Of a stretch of DNA of 64,000 nucleotides, positions 47,779 to 59,439 are shown piece by piece (the first letter of the stretch is position 1; each line of letters starts with the position of its first letter). Below the pieces are notes generated by a model, which saw only the letters and a program-made list of their open reading frames with translations, was not told the origin of the DNA and searched no databases. A program made the translations under genes and the position numbers. Location of the stretch: assembly GCA_007644065.1 (NCBI GenBank), contig VJWN01000008.1, positions 622,411 through 686,410 of the forward strand. The letters run 5' to 3'. The stretch is from Margaritispora aquatica. Taxonomy: Eukaryota > Ascomycota > Leotiomycetes > Helotiales > Discinellaceae.

Positions 47779-48275
47779 GCGGACCTTAGGCGTAGCGGAC
47801 CCTAGGTCTAGCGAATGGACATCAAAACATGAGGATGGTTGTTCTGGGGCAATGAAAGAGACTTTGTATTTGAAATAAAATTTTAAGAAAATTGCTTTAA
47901 TAATAATTGATTATAATTTAATAAATATCAAAGGAATTAAGAAATTATTAGACCGAATTATTGAGTGGCTTCGCTAGAGGAAGTATAGCCTCTCAAAAGA
48001 CAATAACTTATTTGATCCAGAGGGAAGAGGAATTTTGCTAGTAGAAAATAGATTTATGGATTCAATAATCTATAGAAATCGAAGTAGGAAAGATTAGCCT
48101 TGTTTGCGGACCTTATGTGTTGCGAACCCTGACAGTGGCGTACCCTAATCGTAGTGTACCCAAACTACAGCGAACCCGAACCATAGCGGACCCGAACCGG
48201 AGCAGACCCGAACCGTATCGAACCCTACTTGAGTACAACGGACTATAGGTGTGGCGGACCTTAGATGTTGCGAAC
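47779..48275. repeat. GCGGACC short-period array interrupted by AT-rich block
   Basis: Units of roughly 14-18 nt built on GCGGACC(C)TA or GCGAACCCGAACC occur at 47779-47815 and resume at 48104-48275. Between them lies sequence that is unrelated and strongly AT-rich at about 47870-47965. The two halves start with near-identical words (TTGCGGACCTTA), as if one array had been split. Confidence 0.75.
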
Positions 48276-50791
48276 AAAAAGTAAAGTATATGAAAAGCTG
48301 GTTTGGTTGATGTGAGTATTTGCTAAAGTATGTCCTTGACCCCTCATCGTGGAGTTAACAGTTTACTTGATCAAAGCAAAAAGATATGATGGATAAAACT
48401 ATATTGTTGGGGATCTGGACAGACATTCTACCCATCCAACTGGGAATTAAAGGCTGATGGAGTAGGTCGTCTCTTGGATTTGGGATTTGAGACGATGAAA
48501 ATTGAATTTAGTGTTTGCTTAATTCCGATATCAAACTGTGCAGTGAACATCGAGGCCATAGGAGGACAGCAGAAACGACTTATAACACAGCCCAAAAATT
48601 ACGGCCTTACTACAATGGCAATTACAATGGTCACAGCAGTGAACGAGTCTTGCTTGACTATCAAGAGACAAAATGTCTTCAATGAACACGACAACCTCAA
48701 GCAGATTGAAGTAGTTACGAAATCTGGGTCAAATTGGTGTTAGAAAGACTACCAGATTATCGGGAGCACCAAGCAGATGGTCAGAGGAAGAGCACAGTCT
48801 TCATTGCAGATGCACCGAGCCGTGGCTTGTATTCTTCAACAGCAGACCTGCAACTTTTCGATTTCCAATACACAGCAGTCTTCAATGACGACTTTAGCAA
48901 TTTTACAACAACCTCTCAGTGACCGCTTTAGCAACTACACTTCACCTCCGTGATCAAGAAGAGAACGAGCAAGTGTTTCTGAGTGCAAGGAAAATTGACC
49001 AAACTGAAGCCTTCGGACGGTCGGTGCAGAGAAAATTGTTTACAATGCAGACGCTTTGTTATGTCAATGCTCTCTGCCACAAAGGGACAAGCAACCGCGT
49101 CAGGAAGCAGAGGAAAGAGGCAGTTAGAGCCTTGGAACTATTGGTAGAAAGTTCTAAGTAGCTGTCTCTCAAGCAGATGGCAGGGCATCTCGCCTATCTT
49201 TGCAGATTGAGCCTGGAATCGGATTTGAATTGTCTGCTACAATGAAGGAGATGTGCTAATTGGGTGCTTGTAAACAGGCAGAGTACTTCGAATCATCTTC
49301 AATATCCTTGGAATAGGCGGCTTTCCCATACAAAAACACAAATTACTACACTTCACACCAATATTGAACGAACTTTACGAGCCAAGAGCAGCCTTCTGCA
49401 TTGTACGAAAATAGCCATGCTAGGATTCAAGATTACGAACATAACGGAGCGAGCAGGCAATGAATGAGGAGGTGAAAGTGGTGATGGCCTATACAATTGA
49501 GGATATACAGCAGTGAATTGGAGGACGAGGGAAGAAATTCTAGTCAAGGACAAGGGGACATGAGAAGGACAGAAGGAGGTCTTACAGTCGACACTCCAAG
49601 CTGCCAACCTAAAGGATTTAGACACTGTGAAGTCTGCTACTCTACGAAGGAAATTCTAATGGCACACTGGACGAGGCTGGCACACGAGCACTTGGCAGTG
49701 CGTCAAGTCCTCCATGCTAACCACTAGAAAAACGATAATCGAAAACTGAATGAATGCTCGAAAGGAACGACACAAGTGTTACAGGAGCTCTACACATGCA
49801 ACTTACAGCTCGCTATTTTTAGTCTATTGTGCTATGCGAGCCCATATCATCAATACTTGCTCAATGGGTCAAAAGACGGAAAATGGAGCAAGACCAATGA
49901 CTGAAGGTGAAAGGGAGACACCGATAGCCTTAAGAGCTGGCAAGGTAAATCCAAAAATCATCATCTTACTTTATAGCATCGCTGGGTTTGGATCTTCCTT
50001 AGGAGATGACAACCAGAGAAAAATACTGGGAGAAAGTTTGATTCCGGAGCTCGTAATGTATGTACTCTTTGCCAGGCTTTTGCATTTGGAATAAATGACC
50101 AAAGGCTAGAAAGGCTAGATATTGGACATCGTGCCGCCAAAGAATTGAAGCAAAGCACTCCATTCACTACACTTGATATGAATGGAGGACTAGTTTAAGG
50201 GAAGAAAGTAAGATACACTACAGGCTCTTGACTTGAGAAGAGTAGTATCAAGACCTATGGATGCTTGGATATATGGAAGTAGATTGGGTATTAGCCATGA
50301 TGTTACCTTTGAAAGGATCACAAAAATTTGTGTTTGCAGTTGGAGCCGAGTGTGTATTTACTGACTTAGATGCGACCAGAAACTCGCTTGTATTAATTTT
50401 AGACTTTGAGTTTCAAGAACATGTTTTGTAACTCGTGGTAATATTGTCACTGGAAGAGTGTATGTTGGATACAGAGAAGGCACCGCTCCAAGGCTCTGGT
50501 TGTGACTTCGTAGTTCTTGCATGCTTCCAAGTTAACCTTTAATTTCAAGACTCACCAATACTAGTGTTAAGATGACCGAAGAGCTTGTTGATATGAAGTT
50601 CATGTGGTGGTGTTCAAACTTTGTCGTTGATTTTAGGTTGTTCCGACTGCAAGGTTCCGCTGTCTCGGGTTCACCAAGCTTGCATCGGACACGAAGGCTC
50701 CTGTAACCCATTACCCATCACTCAATTCCAAAAACCATGCGCTGCAGTCGCACGAACTTCTCAAAACCGATTGATTCTTAAAACCCCAGAG

Positions 50792-53520
50792 ATGGCCCCG
50801 CGAAAGGTTCCCCAGTACGATGATTATGGAGCATCAGTCAAGCAGGCATGTGTTTGCCCCTCAAATGCTCAAGCTCAATGCTAATGGTAGCCTTGCAGAT
50901 CATCCTCTCCTCCTCAGAAACGGACTATCTCGATCAGCTCATTCCAGCACTGAAAGATGCCACGAACTCAAATCGTACCCAAGGTCTCCTGAATAGCTTG
51001 ATTCAGTATGCGGATGAACGAGAGCGAGACATCGAGAATATCGGGCTCTCCAAACATGCCGAATTCCTGGATTCAATCACCCAGTTGCAGAAAGTGCGGC
51101 AGGGAACTGCAGAACTCACGGCAGAGATTCTGAGGCTCAATCAGGACATTCAGAAGTCCACGGAGGAGTTGGCAGCACAGAAAGAGGCATTGGTGGAAAC
51201 GAAGGCTATTAGACAGAATATCGCCGAAGCTTCCCAAGCCCTCGATGAGTCCCTCAAGATCCTACATGCGGTCAACCAGGCGCACGAGATGATAAGGAAG
51301 AAGTCATATTATGCTGCTCTGAAGGCGCTAGACGACCTACAGAACGAGCATCTGATACCAACCATCCAGAACAAATATGCCACACAGCACAAGCTTGCAG
51401 ATATTATTCAAAAATCTATTCCGTCTTCACAAAAGGCTATATCGGAAGCTGTCATGACAGATCTGAATACATGGCTGTACAGGATTAGGGAGACATCACA
51501 GTTTCTTGGGGAGGTTGCGTTCTACCACACCGAGCTTCGAAGGACAAGGCAAAAAGAGCGCATGGAGTCAAACGAATATCTCAAAGTCTTCAAACTAAAT
51601 TCTGCTATTGAGTTAGTGTTTGACGAGAGTGAAGAATTTGATGTGTTGGACAACGATGAGCTTCAGGTGGACTTCACGCCTTTATTCGAGTGTCTTCATA
51701 TCCATGAAGCTCTAGGACGGAGTGACAAGTTTCGGGCAGATTATGCAATGACTCGAAGACAGCAAAAAGAATTGTTATTACCCGCTTCAGTGAACTTGGT
51801 TGACGACGATGACAATAGCTTGAGCAGTTTGCTTGAGGGTATTGCTGGATTTGCAATCATTGAGAAGGCGACGATGAGGAAAGCTCACAATCTCCGCTCG
51901 CCTGTGGATGTAAGTGTATAATGCTTTTTTGGGTAATCCTTGCTGACACATTAAGGTTGATGAGTTGTGGGATTCCATGTGTCAAGCCGCTATAGCCTTA
52001 ATTTCCAGAGCCCTTGATGCAGTTGATAATGCGGAGGTCTTGCTGAAGATCAAAGGTGTCATTGCTCTTTTCATACAAACTATGAATGTAAGTTCATGCG
52101 TCCTATCATTCAAATCATTTGCTAATTCTTTCAGGGCTGGGGTTACTCTGTGGTTGTTCTTGATACTTTCTTGTTAACTTTGTTCGACAAGTATGCTGAG
52201 CTTCTGAAGAGACGATTTAGTGACGACTTTCAAGAGGTACGAAAAATCAAAGTGAAACGTAAAATGCGAGCTGACTTGTGTAGATTGTGTCTACGGACGA
52301 TTATATGCCTATGCCAATCAGTAATCTTGATGAGTATGACAAGGTGGTTAATGTCAGTTGGTTCACACCAGAGAAATCAAGAGAGGAGCTCATGCAAGTC
52401 CCACGTATCATGCATGTCGTATATCCGCTAATGATGTTATAGATTTCCATGTGTTCTACCATTCTCTCAGATGTATCCTCTCTGTTGTATCGACATTAGA
52501 AACTTCCTCAACCAATTTTACTTTTTCTCCGACGACCACTTTCAACAACCAAATGTCATAGATGAGACTCTCAAAAAGGTGCGCATGATCTGAAATTATC
52601 TGATTGCTCTTGCTTACAGTTCTTGTAGTCTCTAGACCAACTTCTCTCCGAGAAAGTTTGCAAGTCCCTCATTGAACGACTCAACTCTCAATACCTTGGC
52701 CAGATTGTCCAGATCCTCATCAATCTGGAACACTTCGAAACCGCTTGTCGTGAGCTCGAGCAGCTCCTCATTGCAGCCCGATCATCCACCTCCGCAGGCG
52801 GGCCAATCGTTCTCAACGCTACGGAGGAGTTCCGCAGCAACAAGAAGACTGCCGAAAAGCGTATTTTCGAGCTAGTCAACTCCAAGATCGATGATTTGGT
52901 AGAAACGGCAGAGTATAACTGGTATGTCCTATGACAGCCTTCCTCCTTTCTATGCTTTTCGTTACTGACGTCGCACCTACAGGACTGCAGCAACGCTGAT
53001 CTCGGAGCCTAGCAACTACATGCAGACACTGACTCGATACCTCTCAAATATCATGAGCTCGACACTCCTCGGCCTCCCAGCAGAGATCAAGGAGCTCATC
53101 TACTTCGATGCCATCTCCCATGCCGCCAAAGAAATTCTCGCTCTCCCACTCGATGACACGGTTAAGGCTATCAGCAAGCCCGCCGTCGCGGCGCTGGCTA
53201 AAGACGTCCAGTACCTCGCTGACTTCGTCGATACGCTCGAGAAAGGCTCTGTTCTTCGTTTTAATTTGGAAGAGCTCCAGCAGACGGTTCAGTTGATGCT
53301 TGTGGAAAATCACGATGATTTCTATGATGTTGGCATACGGAACAAGAAGTTTAGTCAAGTTGACCCCAATTCTGGTGCCATTCTCCTTGAAAAGTACGTC
53401 TCAACCCCTCTCTATTTATTACATACTCACAATTTCAGGATCACCAAGGCTCAAATGACGAGCCCTCAGAAGATGGGCGGTCTATCTAATTTCTCGTCAC
53501 GCTTCGGCATGCGATCATGA
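50792..53520 (+). CDS. SEC15: Exocyst complex subunit Sec15
   Basis: Exocyst subunit that links secretory vesicles, through Rab Sec4, to tethering at the plasma membrane. Nine exons sum to 776 aa: 50792-50845, 50899-51909, 51956-52087, 52135-52236, 52284-52393, 52443-52578, 52629-52921, 52983-53393, 53439-53520. Conserved blocks include IILSSSETDYLDQLIPALK, GLSKHAEFLDSI.QLQKVRQG, IIQKSIPSSQKAISEAV, the central WGYSVVVLDTFLLTLFDKYAELLKRRF, and the PF04091-type C-terminus LGLPAEIKELIYFDAI. Introns 1 and 5 begin with GC (GCATGT and GCAAGT) rather than GT. These are the only joints that keep the frame and conserved residues. The last intron (45 nt) is open in frame. Confidence 0.95.
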
Positions 53521-53724
53521 GATATGTAAGATTATCCCTTCACAGTTGTCAAATCAAGGGAAGTGCTAATTCAAGGAGAAAGGCAATGCATTCTGTATTT
53601 TAGATCATAACATCCTACTGCAAGGCTCAAAACAAAACAGCCCCACGGAAGTAGGGCACCTATGCCACCAGAACTCCGAACCATATCAACGAAAAACCCA
53701 ATATCTCTCACTTCCCTCCTCACT

Positions 53725-54992
53725 TTAGCCAACCTCGTATTCCTCACCCTCCGCATCGGCATCGGCGGCTCCTTCGCCGTCATGGCGTGGATAATGTTGT
53801 CCAGCATCCTGGCCTATGGACGGATCTTGTAGGCGTTGCTGCGGTGGGTGGTACATTTGCTGGAAAGAAGCAAGAGAGTCAGAAATCAGGATCTATCAGA
53901 AACCGTCCGCGCCGCCTAGGGGATGGTGGGGTGGGACCGAGGAGGGGTGTGGAATTACCTGCTGGGGATAACCGCCGTAGATGTTATCCATCTCGTTGCC
54001 ATACATCTGCTGCGGTGGCACGCCATATGGGACGGACGGATTAGGAGGCACTTGGTTGCTATACATGTTGGCTCCGCGATAATCTGGCTCCTGTGCGAGG
54101 GGATGTCCCATGTAGTCTGGAGGAGGCATTTGGCCGTGGGCAGCTTGCTGCGGGATCTGCGGTGGGAGCTGAGCACCAGGAGGAGGATTGGCAATTGGAC
54201 CGGCTCTTTTGGCATGCGAGGCGGCTTCTTCTCTGGGCACAATATCAATGAGGAAATCAAACATGTCAGACTTTGCGAGCGCAGATGCGATATCCGATCT
54301 CTGCAGAGTGCGGCGCTTGTTCTCTTCAGCGTGGATCCAAGCGCGCATGGTCAACTCGGTGATGAAGATATCGCAACCTTTAGCAAATAAAATCGGCGCC
54401 TCAGCTGAAATCATCTTCACCTCTGGATCTGCCTTCATGACTTTCTTGATGCGTGCAAGGGGCAATTGGTGCAATTTGTAGTCGTGCGTCTCAGATTCGA
54501 GATGGTTAATTATGTGCTGCCAGTAAGTTGTGAGGATGTCTTTGTAGGTTCCATGAAGACCTTGGTTGACCTAGCACTCTTCGTCAGTATTCAATGCTAC
54601 AGATGCGCCGCACTTATAGAATCTCGTACATTTGCCCAAGCACCAGTGTAGAATTCCGCGACGGGAGCAAATCCTTGAGCGGCGAGCTATACATCACGTC
54701 AGTTCTTCCATCTAAACAATCAAGTATTATTGTAGGATTCTCGTACCCCAGCGCTAGCACCTATTCATAAGCAAGTCAGCCAATGGATTCATGAGATGGA
54801 TAGAGAGGGCGCAGATGCGTTTGTTTGTTCGTTCGATATAGTACTTGAAGCAAACACGCAAACATAACACCTGGGATTGAATGGGGGTTGAATTGGGTAG
54901 AATGACGCACCGTAATGTCCTCCATGAGCAGTGTCGTAGACAGGCTGCGTGCGCTGCTGTCCCTGGCCGTGTGATGGGTTCTGGGGATCCAT
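53725..54992 (-). CDS. HAP5: CCAAT-binding complex subunit HAP5/HapE (NF-YC)
   Basis: Histone-fold subunit that pairs with HAP3/NF-YB and recruits HAP2 to CCAAT boxes. Five exons give 299 aa: 54992-54911, a 14-nt exon 54760-54747, 54686-54630, 54570-53959, 53859-53725. Residues ~52-86 ([18 protein letters not shown]) are the fungal extension linked to Hap4/HapX-type regulator recruitment. The histone fold follows at ~87-160 ([45 protein letters not shown]). The C-terminus is Pro/Gln/Tyr-rich and ends acidic. The microexon supplies GASAG before [15 protein letters not shown] and is required to keep the frame. Convergent with SEC15, with 204 bp between stops. Confidence 0.95.
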
Positions 54993-56899
54993 TGCTTGCG
55001 AGTTATCTTTCTGGTTGATATGTGTATATTATCTCACCCTCTACAAAACAGCAATAGTCCTTGTGTAAGCTTGGCAGAACAATAGCACGTTTTTCCTTTC
55101 GAAATCTCGAACTCGGAGCTCTTTCGCGCGCGTACCGAGCTTTCGTTTGCCTCGCGGACGCTACCTAAGCTACAATCGATTGCTCAATTGTCGAATGAGG
55201 AGAGCTGTTTTCGGACTCGTGAAAGTTCGAGGAGCTGATGGTGATGATGATGCTGTTTGGGCGGGTGGATGCAGCTGGGTTGTCGCACGACGATGATTGC
55301 AATCGTCTGTTTGCGTGGTGCGCACGAGAATAATCCTTGGGCTGGTGGTCCTGTTGAGCCTCGAGCTATTCGATGCCTTAATTGAGGGTTCGCGAGTGGA
55401 AGCTTGTTGATAGCTTCCCACGAGTGTGAGTTGTTTTGATTGGTTACCCGATCGATGGATTGGGTTTTGTTGCCTCGTCCCTTCTCGTTCGTCGATGGGG
55501 GATTGGGGAAGTGGTTTGAGTGGTTCGAGTGGATGGTTTGGATTTTTCTTGAAGACGTGAATGGATGGATGGATTGGAAGCCTGACCTGACTTGTCCTGT
55601 ATCCTGTGTCCTGACAGGAGGGACGATGTGATGGGCGGATGTTGGATGGACGAATCTGACTGAACGAAACAAGCGGTCAAATGCGGTGCCGAGTGCGACG
55701 CGGGGTTGAGGAGGAGAGGAGAGAGGAGAGGCTGGGCTGACAGCAGAAGGCTGTTTCTCGTTAATGTGACTTGTGCCCAAAGACAAAACGATTTGCGGAT
55801 TTGCGAAACGGCCGGGTGCAAGAACGAATCAAGAATTCGTGATCACCACCAATTTGGAAATGTGTGTGATGCTTTGGATGCTGGGGACGAGAATTGAATT
55901 AGTTATTGATCCAGTCAGAAGATAGCAACAAGCATGTACCTGTATATCCGGTCTGGTAACGGATGGCTAATGGCTAATGGCTGCTTGGGATTATCTGGGG
56001 AAGATTCAAAAAAGGGCTGTGGTTCCTTTTGTATGGACGACTGGACGTCGAGGGAATTGATCAATAGAATGAATGTATGGATAGAGATGTTTAGGTTCAC
56101 GAGTATGGATGCTTCTTTCGCACGTTCCGCCACTGATATATATGTTTACATTGGGCACCGTCTCATGCATACTGGCGTCTTTGATCTCAAGGAATTCTCG
56201 GGTTGGGGGTCAGTCATAACGTGTGGGTATGCGTTGTCAAAGATCCAAGGCAAGGCAAGGCAAAGATCTTTTTCAGCCACGATTCTCGAGGACAACCGCA
56301 TCATCCCATCCCACATATCAGTGCTACTTTAGTCTAGAACTGTGCAGTAAATACCATACTGCTTACCAGATCAGACTAGATCGGACCGCAGACAGACCAC
56401 AGAACGCATTGTCGGTGTTGAAGAAACAGGGCTGAGTCGCCTCGTAAAAGAACGCCTCTCGCCCATGCCGTCGTCGAGAGATATATAGAAGGCCGATATA
56501 TGTATGATGAACGCACTCTTGTCAATATAGCGACCTCTTTCTTGACCACCTCGTGTCTCAATCTCTGCGTTCGCTAGAAATAGCTATGATGCCCCGTATT
56601 GCTGTCAGGTTGGATGTTCTTAAACAGCAGATAATAACGGAATCTTCATTAAGAAGAATGCAGCACAGCATCATTTCTATTTCTTCCTTGAGCTTTTCCA
56701 AATGTCGGTCTGAATGATTGATGGCTCGTTTGATATTCGGCGTCGGCTTGGGACATCCAGCTCCGAGTTTGATATCGAGCTAAGTTCTAATCGGGTTAGA
56801 TCACCGATCACTAGCGAACCAAAATGTGAAGGATATTTTTTGAAGCTTCAAACTTCTAAACCACACAAATATTCCAAAGAAGCAATTCACACCGCCACC
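54993..56899. other. Intergenic region between divergent HAP5 and FCF2
   Basis: About 1.9 kb with open frames on both strands that are Ser/Pro/His-rich shadows of CT/GA-rich sequence. No homology recognised. Short GGAT and GAGGAGA repeats occur near 55560-55580 and 55710-55735. It holds both promoters. The last bases before 56900 give a textbook start context, GCCACCATGG. Confidence 0.55.
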
Positions 56900-57857
56900 A
56901 TGGCTACAGATGAAGAGCTTTCAGACGAGCAGATTGCTCAAATTCTCAAGGATGCTGAGATGAGGCTCAGGAATAAACCCAAGCAGAAAGCTCAGCTACC
57001 CACCATTTCCGCACTCGCAAATAGGTATGCGCCCCTCCAACCAAAAACTCCACCGACAGTCTCGAGATGCATTAGCTAACTTGTAATGATTCAGTATTCC
57101 TAAGATGTCTACCAAGTCAATTGAGCCCTACATTGTCTCGACAAAGAAGGGTGCTTCCGTGGATTCCAAGCACCTCATCACAGAAGAGCAGCGGAGGCAA
57201 TCAAACAGTGTACGAGTTGTGGAAGACCCTATTATGGTCAAGAAGAAAGCAGAAGAGGTACGCGATACTATTTTCTTCAAACTTACAATTCAAAAATCTT
57301 CGATGAGGAAAATTTATCCCAAATCAAACATGACGCAGAATCTGGTCCCGTCTTGGGTATCAGCCTGCACTCCATGATGTCTTTATATTCATAGTTACGC
57401 TGAGAAGATCTCAAACCTACCAAACTCTTTTCAATTGTTTGCCGGTCTATTGCTAACGCAACATTTGTAGGAAAAGAAAGCTACTGCTGGTTCCCAGTGG
57501 TTCAACCTACCAAGGACAGTCTTGACTCCAGAGCTGAAGCGTGACCTGCAACTCCTCAAGATGCGAGATGTGCTTGATCCCAAGAGATTTTACAAGAAGG
57601 ATGCTGCGAAAAATGCGATTCCAGAGTTTTCACAAGTCGGCACCATCATCGAGGGTCCTACCGAATACTTCACTGGTCGCTTGTCCAATAAGGAGAGGAA
57701 ACGGACTATGGTTGAAGAAATCTTGGCTGGAGAAAGTGTTACTGGACGCTTCAAGTCCAAGTACAGCGATATCCAAGCAGCCAAGACAAGTGGAAAGAAG
57801 GCACACTATAAGAAGATGGTTGATTCGAGACGGAAAGGTGGCGTCACAAAACGATGA
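56900..57857 (+). CDS. FCF2: rRNA-processing protein Fcf2
   Basis: Nucleolar SSU-processome factor required for early pre-rRNA cleavages. Exons 56900-57024, 57095-57257 and 57471-57857 give 224 aa. The C-terminal Fcf2 domain is clear: AGSQWFNLPRT, LTPELKRDLQLLKMRDVLDPKRFYKK, then FSQVGTIIEGPTEYFTGRLSNKERKRT and KKAHYKKMVDSRRKGG. The start lies in a perfect Kozak-like context. Intron 2 is long for this locus (213 nt) but has a GTACGC donor and a GCTAACGC branch site before TTTGTAG. Convergent with the phosphorylase gene, with 120 bp between stops. Confidence 0.95.
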
Positions 57858-57977
57858 TGTCTCTCATAAGGATGATCCTCGCCAAAAACAAAGTCTCTCC
57901 AACAAAAACTCTCGACTGCCGCCCAAATCCTCAGCTTCTATACTTTATATACCGCTAGGCCTCGTTCGATCACTGCT

Positions 57978-59272
57978 CTATGACTTGGACATCTCCAATT
58001 CGATGACCTTCACGATCAGTTCCTAGTGTTGTGTCAATATTCGATTTCGAACAGTCTGAGAACCAACGCACTCTTATCCTATTAGACGCCAGTCGACTCT
58101 CTTCCAAAACCTCCAAATGGTTTGCTTTGTTCTTCGACATTACACTATCCAGCTCTTGCTCAGTGCTCTGCTCAAATTCTGGATCGTCACCACGTGGCAT
58201 TTTGTCCATGGCTGCCATGTTGGTGACCAAGCTCATTGCCAAAACTCGAACTCCACTGTGTCTTGCCACGATGACTTCGGGGACAACACTCATGCCAACC
58301 GTGTCTGCACCCAGCAACGAGAGCATTCGGCATTCAGCTCTGGTTTCGTAGCTGATAATGTTAGTTGTGACTTAGAGATGAAGGCTGCGATGCATACTTT
58401 GGACCCGCTACGAAAGCGAATGTTCCTTCATGCATGATCATTGTGGAGTCTTCTTTGGGGAAAGACTTCCATGCTCGATGAGCAACACGACGTAGGTCCA
58501 GATCGTATGCATCCGAGAGTGGGATGAATCGTTCACCGAATTGCTCGAGATTCGGACCACGCAGAGGATTAGTTCCAGCTAGACCGGGGAGATTGATGTG
58601 CTATCCCGTCAACACTTTCCTTCTCTCATGCGTGGCACTTACATCTTGAACAACCACAACATCTCCTGCTTTATAGCTTGAGTTCAACCCCCCAACAGCA
58701 TTAGTGACTGTCTGGTATTAGTAAGGTACACAACGCTTGATCGTCTCCTGCACTGACTTATCAGTATCTCAACACCCAAGAGCTTCATCACTCTGATAGG
58801 GAATGCTGTAGCTTGCAGTTCATGACCTTCATAATAACTTTGAAGGTTAGTTTCGCAGCTAGGGTGGTGATCATAAGCACTCACTGTGCTCGACCGTTCA
58901 TCAAGACTGCTGGGGTTTTCAGAGCTCCAATATTCCCAAAAACGAGTCTTCCAGCATGCCCCGCCACTTTTGATAGATAGTTAGCAAAACTTTTCAACTC
59001 AATAGAATCCTCTGAAAATGTGTCCAAAGCTTCTTTTGCAGTGACTTTTGCATGGTTTCTTCTCTACAGTATTCTAACATACCAGTACTAATCGGAAATC
59101 CTTTGATCTCACTATAAGAGATCTCATCTCGAACAGCGCCAAATGGTTCGATAGCATCCGCTATACCTGACAAGCCAGAGCCACAGATAATACCAACCTT
59201 GGGCACAAAGCCATCAGGAAGAAAACTCTTCAACTGATCAGCAGCAGCAGTTATAGATTCAAATGCGTTCAT
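57978..59272 (-). CDS. PNP1: Purine nucleoside phosphorylase
   Basis: Cytosolic enzyme of purine salvage that splits inosine and guanosine with phosphate to give base and ribose 1-phosphate. Seven exons give 314 aa: 59272-59083, 58966-58885, 58837-58758, 58707-58643, 58600-58398, 58351-58072, 58022-57978. Visible motifs: phosphate loop [25 protein letters not shown] across the first junction, [42 protein letters not shown]-type segment and [10 protein letters not shown]. The last intron (58071-58023, GTGCGT donor) is needed to reach the family's basic-hydrophobic tail [14 protein letters not shown]. Reading through it gives an unrelated tail. Confidence 0.95.
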
Positions 59273-59439
59273 GATGATAAATAGGTCTCCAAATGCAAAA
59301 GTGGTGAATTTTCAAGTTTGTGAAGTTCTGACTCTCGTGACCCGCTGTTTTCCCTGGGCGGACAACCCTCGCAACCTCGAAATATTTCTGTGGATTCATG
59401 AACCACGGCAGTCGCATTCTTGCAATCCAACCACACAAC
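59273..59439. promoter_or_regulatory. Compact bidirectional promoter, PNP1 / RSM10
   Basis: Only 167 bp separate the ATG codons of the divergent purine phosphorylase and mitochondrial uS10 genes, so both core promoters and leaders must share this segment. No TATA box is obvious. Confidence 0.7.

Larger units (their letters stand above)
44797..50791. other. 6-kb repeat-rich region between divergent MEI2-like and SEC15
   Basis: No protein-coding gene is supported. Open frames follow repeat periodicity or are short. The region carries a 17-nt minisatellite (44894-45008), a degenerate array with GACGAAAGCT cores (45420-46140), a degenerate array with ATCGATGCCTC cores (46490-47300), a GCGGACC-type array (47779-47815 and 48104-48275) split by an AT-rich block (about 47870-47965), and sequence from 48.4 to 50.6 kb with recurrent AAGCAGAT and CAGTCTTC words. 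The promoters of both flanking genes must lie here. Confidence 0.7.

Noticed and set aside
57970..58071. Long read-through C-terminus for the purine nucleoside phosphorylase
   Set aside because: It ignores a GTGCGT...CTAG intron. Splicing gives the family-like tail and an earlier stop at 57978-57980.
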